From positions 1 to 7,312 of the forward strand of contig CAYXNY010000031.1 in the NCBI GenBank assembly GCA_964467175.1: DNA of 7,312 nt. The letters run 5' to 3'. A program made the translations under genes and the position numbers. The DNA comes from JAWAFD01 sp964467175. GTDB lineage: Archaea > Micrarchaeota > Micrarchaeia > Anstonellales > J096. Below, piece after piece: positions 4,195 through 7,312 of this stretch. The first letter of the stretch is position 1. Every line of letters starts with the position of its first letter. The notes under the pieces are model-generated. The model was not told the origin of the DNA and ran no database searches. It worked only from the letters and a program-made list of their open reading frames with translations.

Positions 4195-5958
4195 ATGAGA
4201 CTTCCTTTATTATTTTTAGTTTTTTGCTCCTTTGTTTTAGCTTTTTATGATGAAGCTGCTTGGGTCAAGGTTAATGTTACGAACCGTTTTGGAGAACCGA
4301 TAGAAGGGGTTGTCATGGATATCTGTTGCTACACAGCAAGCGTTGAACCCCCATACTTCGCATGCACCTATCTGGGAGAGAGCAACAAAGATGGCATAGT
4401 TCGCTCAATCTGCAAGTCCTGTCAAGCCGGCGAGATGGCGGAGGTAAGGGCCTATTACGGTGCTGGCACCTATTCCTCCTATTTTAAATGGAGCGGCGCA
4501 CCCATGAGCGATATTCCAATCGGATGCCACACCAAAGATCCGGCCGCGCCACACCATACAACAAGCATAACTGTTGACAGTGCGACCCTCCGCGTCATTG
4601 TAAAAGATGGCTCCGGAAAACCTCTTTCAAAAATTCCTATAGCGGTAGATTGCGCTTCTTTTGTTTCCGGCAGACATTTTGAAAACGTTAGTGATGAAAA
4701 TGGAACTGCGATTATAAAGTTTTTACCGAAACACACGAACTGCACGATTACCACTCATGGATATGGGTTGGCGACCTACAGAAAGAAAATGGTTTTCACT
4801 TTGGATGAAGAAACCCTAGAGATTATATTCGGAGAAGGTGAAAAAAGCAGTTTTGTTCTTTCGGTTAGGTTAGAAAACAACTATGGCAGTGGTCTGGATG
4901 GAGATGCGAGAATATACGCCGGCTCTCTTGTTGGATACATAAATATAACAAACGGAAAGGGAGAGATATCGCTTCCCAATGGAACGTATAAGGTTAAGGT
5001 TTTTTATTTTAATCGTTTAATCGAGGAAAAAAACGTAACGTTGGACAAAAATACCGAGCTTGCGTTTGTCGTTGCTGAATCAAATTGCGGCGAAGTAAAA
5101 AATCTGAATTGTAGCCATGATTATAAATACTGCTATTTTGGTGTTTTAAAAGATAACTGTAAAAAGTGCGGTTGCGAACCAGGGTATTACTGCGACGAGA
5201 GAGAAGAAATCTACGGAGGAGTTTGCTGTAAGGTTGGAACCTACTACAACGGTAAAAAATGTGTTGAAGGTAAAGAGCGTTTTAATATCTTCTATGTTCC
5301 CATAAACAGGCCCCCGGACGACCCAGAATTTCTATCTGTTGTGGTTGAGCAGGGAAAATTTATCTCGCATAATTACAAAGTTCCCATGGACTCTATAAAA
5401 ATAGTGGACGAAACGATGGATGTTACTTCGGATTCTTGCGGGTTTCTCAACAGGGTCGAGACCCTATCAATAGACATGCATTTCAAGTCATGGTATGCTA
5501 AAAAAACAGGGTACATCAACAGCATCTTTTATAATCAATACAGGGTCGTTGGATACGACCGGTTTGACACCTGTTCGAAGGATGAATGCGGTCATGCGTT
5601 GAGAAGCATAGTCCCTGCCGCCTACCTCAACGGAGTTTGGTGTGCTAAATTTCCTCATATATCCGCCCATGAAATAGGCCACACCTTTGGCTTGTGCGAC
5701 ACCTACAACCCAAACCTCTGGGCATCTCAAAATTCGCTGCTACTACCATGCCCGAATGCTGCTCCTTCTCCGGAGAACTCAGAATGCGTAAACTGCCCCC
5801 CCACCGGTGTTTGCTGCTACGGTATCAAGCTCGGTGAATACACATACGACATAATGGGTTCCGCGGATGTTGAGACGCCCGATCGTGTGGTGATATCAAG
5901 GAAGTTTACAGACCAAGAGGATAGGTATATTCAGAATATATTGGAGGGTATGAGATGA
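4195..5958 (+). CDS. Secreted modular metzincin-type zinc metalloprotease
   Basis: 587 residues with a signal peptide at about 1-16 (LPLLFLVFCSFVLA). Three beta-sandwich modules of carboxypeptidase-regulatory/Ig type seem to follow: about 22-110 (VKVNVTNRFGEPIEG, with NKDGIVRS), 131-212 (LRVIVKDGSGKPLSKIPI, with SDENGTAII) and 221-293 (LENNYGSGLDG, with LPNGTYKVKV). A Cys-rich knot at 298-356 has ten cysteines. The catalytic domain, about 361-587, has HEIGHTFGLCD (492-502), the metzincin HExxHxxGxx(H/D) signature with Asp as third zinc ligand, and a likely Met-turn at M554 in YDIMGS. The mature chain has 28 cysteines, 8, 10 and 10 per region, an even number in each, consistent with disulfides. 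Several N-x-S/T sites suggest glycosylation. It lacks a membrane anchor; the next gene encodes one. No exact peptidase family is recognised. Confidence 0.85.
   Translation: MRLPLLFLVFCSFVLAFYDEAAWVKVNVTNRFGEPIEGVVMDICCYTASVEPPYFACTYLGESNKDGIVRSICKSCQAGEMAEVRAYYGAGTYSSYFKWSGAPMSDIPIGCHTKDPAAPHHTTSITVDSATLRVIVKDGSGKPLSKIPIAVDCASFVSGRHFENVSDENGTAIIKFLPKHTNCTITTHGYGLATYRKKMVFTLDEETLEIIFGEGEKSSFVLSVRLENNYGSGLDGDARIYAGSLVGYINITNGKGEISLPNGTYKVKVFYFNRLIEEKNVTLDKNTELAFVVAESNCGEVKNLNCSHDYKYCYFGVLKDNCKKCGCEPGYYCDEREEIYGGVCCKVGTYYNGKKCVEGKERFNIFYVPINRPPDDPEFLSVVVEQGKFISHNYKVPMDSIKIVDETMDVTSDSCGFLNRVETLSIDMHFKSWYAKKTGYINSIFYNQYRVVGYDRFDTCSKDECGHALRSIVPAAYLNGVWCAKFPHISAHEIGHTFGLCDTYNPNLWASQNSLLLPCPNAAPSPENSECVNCPPTGVCCYGIKLGEYTYDIMGSADVETPDRVVISRKFTDQEDRYIQNILEGMR
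5943..5948 (+). promoter_or_regulatory. Shine-Dalgarno of the Cys-rich membrane protein gene
   Basis: GGAGGG lies 6 nt before the ATG at 5955, within the last codons of the protease gene. It supports the ATG of the ATGA overlap as the start. Confidence 0.6.
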
Positions 5959-6680
5959 GAAAAATCCTATTTTTTGTTATTCTGTTTTATGTTTTGTTCG
6001 CTGAAAATGGTGCTGAGCTCCAGGTTTCATTTGTCGATTCAAGACCAACGCTTAGCAATGTGTTGGTAGGATATGTCTATCACTACAGCCCCGCCTCGTC
6101 TTTAGGAGAATATACCTTAAGGGTTATTATGAACCAAAGTGTTTTGTATGAGACAAACTTTAGCAGACAATACAGCGCATTATGCTATGACACCCCAAGC
6201 CGAGGAGGGTGCGAGGAGACCGAGGTTCCTTTCTCTGTTATCGTTCCTTTTGAACATCATTCACAATTGGTCGAAATAAGAAAAGGAAATGAACTTCTTT
6301 TTATAAGCGCACTTTCCGACTACATATGCAACGAGGATGGAATCTGCAGTGGAAGGGAGAATTTTCTATCCTGCCCGTCTGATTGCTCTTCCGGTGGTTT
6401 GGATAATTTTTGCGATAGAATGGAGGATGGAATATGCGATCCGGATTGTCTTTCTTCGGCGGACTTGGACTGCGAACCTAAAAACGACAGCATCATAACG
6501 CTTGCTCAGATTCTTAACCCTACAGGAGAAGAAGAACCAACTTGCGTCGATGTTGTTTTTGGAGAAGCAGACTATCTCCTTTACTTTTTTATCTATTACT
6601 GCTGTCCGGTGCTTTTTTTGATCGGAATTGTTATTCTTGGCTTATATTTGTACAAGAAGTTTAGAAAAAACAGCAGTTAG
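5955..6680 (+). CDS. Cys-rich type I membrane protein, operon partner of the metalloprotease
   Basis: 241 residues: signal peptide about 1-16 (ILFFVILFYVLFA), a beta-rich ectodomain (20-120), two Cys/Asp-rich motifs, a membrane helix (about 206-233) and the basic tail KKFRKNSS. The first motif, at 125-144, is C-x5-C-x8-C-x3-C with EDGIC, E and CPSDC. The second, at 153-173, repeats the theme with EDGIC, DPDC and DLDC. Such C..DGIC..E....CP.DC units are common in surface proteins of DPANN-like archaea, to my knowledge without an assigned function. Their Asp spacing loosely resembles calcium-binding dockerin loops (inference). The start overlaps the protease stop as ATGA, so the two are translationally coupled and probably made in equal amounts. 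It may anchor, present or receive the secreted protease at the cell surface. The stop overlaps the convergent flippase-like gene by 4 nt. Confidence 0.85.
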   Translation: MRKILFFVILFYVLFAENGAELQVSFVDSRPTLSNVLVGYVYHYSPASSLGEYTLRVIMNQSVLYETNFSRQYSALCYDTPSRGGCEETEVPFSVIVPFEHHSQLVEIRKGNELLFISALSDYICNEDGICSGRENFLSCPSDCSSGGLDNFCDRMEDGICDPDCLSSADLDCEPKNDSIITLAQILNPTGEEEPTCVDVVFGEADYLLYFFIYYCCPVLFLIGIVILGLYLYKKFRKNSS

Positions 6681-7312
6681 TTTAATTGTAAAATACTTTT
6701 CAGCTCTTTCCCTGCCTTCTTTGCAAGCTCCACAGTTTCGCTCGCTCCCAACGTCAATGAAAGAAGGGTTGTTTTAAACCTCGCAACCAACGCAAACGCA
6801 GCTGCCTTTGCGCTGCCTATTCCATACAGACCCAAAACAAGGACAGCACCGCCTTCGCTCAAACCCATCCCGGCTAGAGTAGGGGTGGGTATGAATTCAA
6901 GAATTGTAAGCATGGGTTGGAAAAGCAAATAAAATATTAATTCGTCCATTCCGCTGTCTATCGTTATGCCAACGGATTTCGCTACGAAATACCAGCTCAA
7001 CGCCTTTGCCGGCCATGCTATCGCTATCATCGCAATTATCACCCACATCTCCTTTATGATTATTCCAGAATGGTTCTGCATTCTTTCCACCATGTTCAAC
7101 AGCTTGCTCACAGGGAGGAGAATAAAACTTCCAAAAGGAATATGTTTTAGGAAAAAGGAAAGCCATCTTAGAAACTTCACAAACCTTGAAGAGAACATGA
7201 GCAGGGTCATTATCGCTATCATCGCGACAAGCACGAGCACCCCGAAATACAGATAGACCGGGTCCTGTATCTCCGCAATCTTTGATGCTATAAGAAGGAT
7301 TCCCAGGCTTCC
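6677..7312 (-). CDS. Flippase-like membrane protein (LPG-synthase TM domain family), N-terminus beyond window
   Basis: The frame is open to the window edge, so the GTG at 7240 should not be taken as the start; 211 residues are visible. Several hydrophobic helices precede EFIPTPTLAGMGLSEGGAVLVLGLYGIG, the conserved P-x-P..G.G..E block of the lysylphosphatidylglycerol-synthase transmembrane/flippase-like family (UPF0104, PF03706), followed by AAAFALVARFKTTLLSLTLGA. In bacteria the related MprF domain moves modified lipids across the membrane. Archaeal members are often found near glycosyltransferases and are thought to move lipid-linked sugars or polar lipids, but the substrate here is unknown. 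The family is usually a little over 300 residues, so roughly the last two thirds is present. The Lys-containing C-terminus (AKKAGKELKS) is read as a T-rich stretch on the other strand, just after the convergent gene's stop. Confidence 0.82.
   Translation of the reverse strand, partial: GSLGILLIASKIAEIQDPVYLYFGVLVLVAMIAIMTLLMFSSRFVKFLRWLSFFLKHIPFGSFILLPVSKLLNMVERMQNHSGIIIKEMWVIIAMIAIAWPAKALSWYFVAKSVGITIDSGMDELIFYLLFQPMLTILEFIPTPTLAGMGLSEGGAVLVLGLYGIGSAKAAAFALVARFKTTLLSLTLGASETVELAKKAGKELKSILQLN

Noticed and set aside
5453..5464. Short palindrome GGGTC-GA-GACCC inside the protease gene
   Set aside because: The 2-nt loop is too tight for an RNA hairpin, the site lies mid-gene, and it is explained by codon use.
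7238..7240. GTG as start of the flippase-like gene
   Set aside because: The frame stays open to the window edge and continues as hydrophobic membrane sequence, and the visible part is shorter than the family, so the true start lies outside.

Overview
The window is archaeal. It carries an archaeal-type tyrosyl-tRNA synthetase, an NMD3-like ribosome factor, a DUF2070 membrane protein, and first genes preceded by a TATA-like box about 24-28 nt upstream of the start codon with no ribosome binding site, i.e. leaderless transcripts. Gene packing is extreme: convergent neighbours are separated by 1 nt, 3 nt and -4 nt. The cysteine-rich secreted proteins with C..DGIC..E....CP.DC motifs recall DPANN or related uncultured archaea. 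That lineage call is an impression from gene style, not a proof.

Layout. (1) 1-141, plus: the end of a secreted, membrane-anchored protein. (2) 143-1210, minus: tyrS. (3) 1258-1806: a two-gene toxin-antitoxin cassette (59-aa antitoxin, 88-aa RelE/ParE-like toxin, plus strand) sitting between tyrS and the DUF2070 gene. (4) 1779-3470, minus: DUF2070 membrane protein. (5) 3507-4142, plus: NMD3-like protein, divergent from DUF2070 with interleaved promoters. (6) 4195-6680, plus: an operon of a secreted metzincin-type metalloprotease and a Cys-rich single-pass membrane protein, overlapping by ATGA. (7) 6677-7312, minus: the C-terminal part of a flippase-like (LPG-synthase TM domain) polytopic membrane protein, cut by the window edge.

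The main discovery is at (3). A 28-bp sequence (24/28 identical, with an uninterrupted 18-bp core) occurs at both edges of the toxin-antitoxin cassette. On the minus strand both copies read as the last eight codons plus stop of the DUF2070 gene (VFYIVSTL*), and all four differences are synonymous. This is the signature expected when an element integrates into the 3' end of a protein gene and supplies a replacement C-terminus, leaving the original tail on the far side. The cassette is only 531 bp from core to core and encodes no recombinase, so it would be a minimal, trans-mobilised toxin-antitoxin element that uses a DUF2070 gene as its attachment site.

Functionally, tyrS and NMD3 serve translation and large-subunit maturation. 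The DUF2070, metzincin, Cys-rich anchor and flippase-like genes belong to the cell envelope and surface. The toxin presumably acts on mRNA or the ribosome. No RNA genes, CRISPR arrays or insertion sequences were seen.
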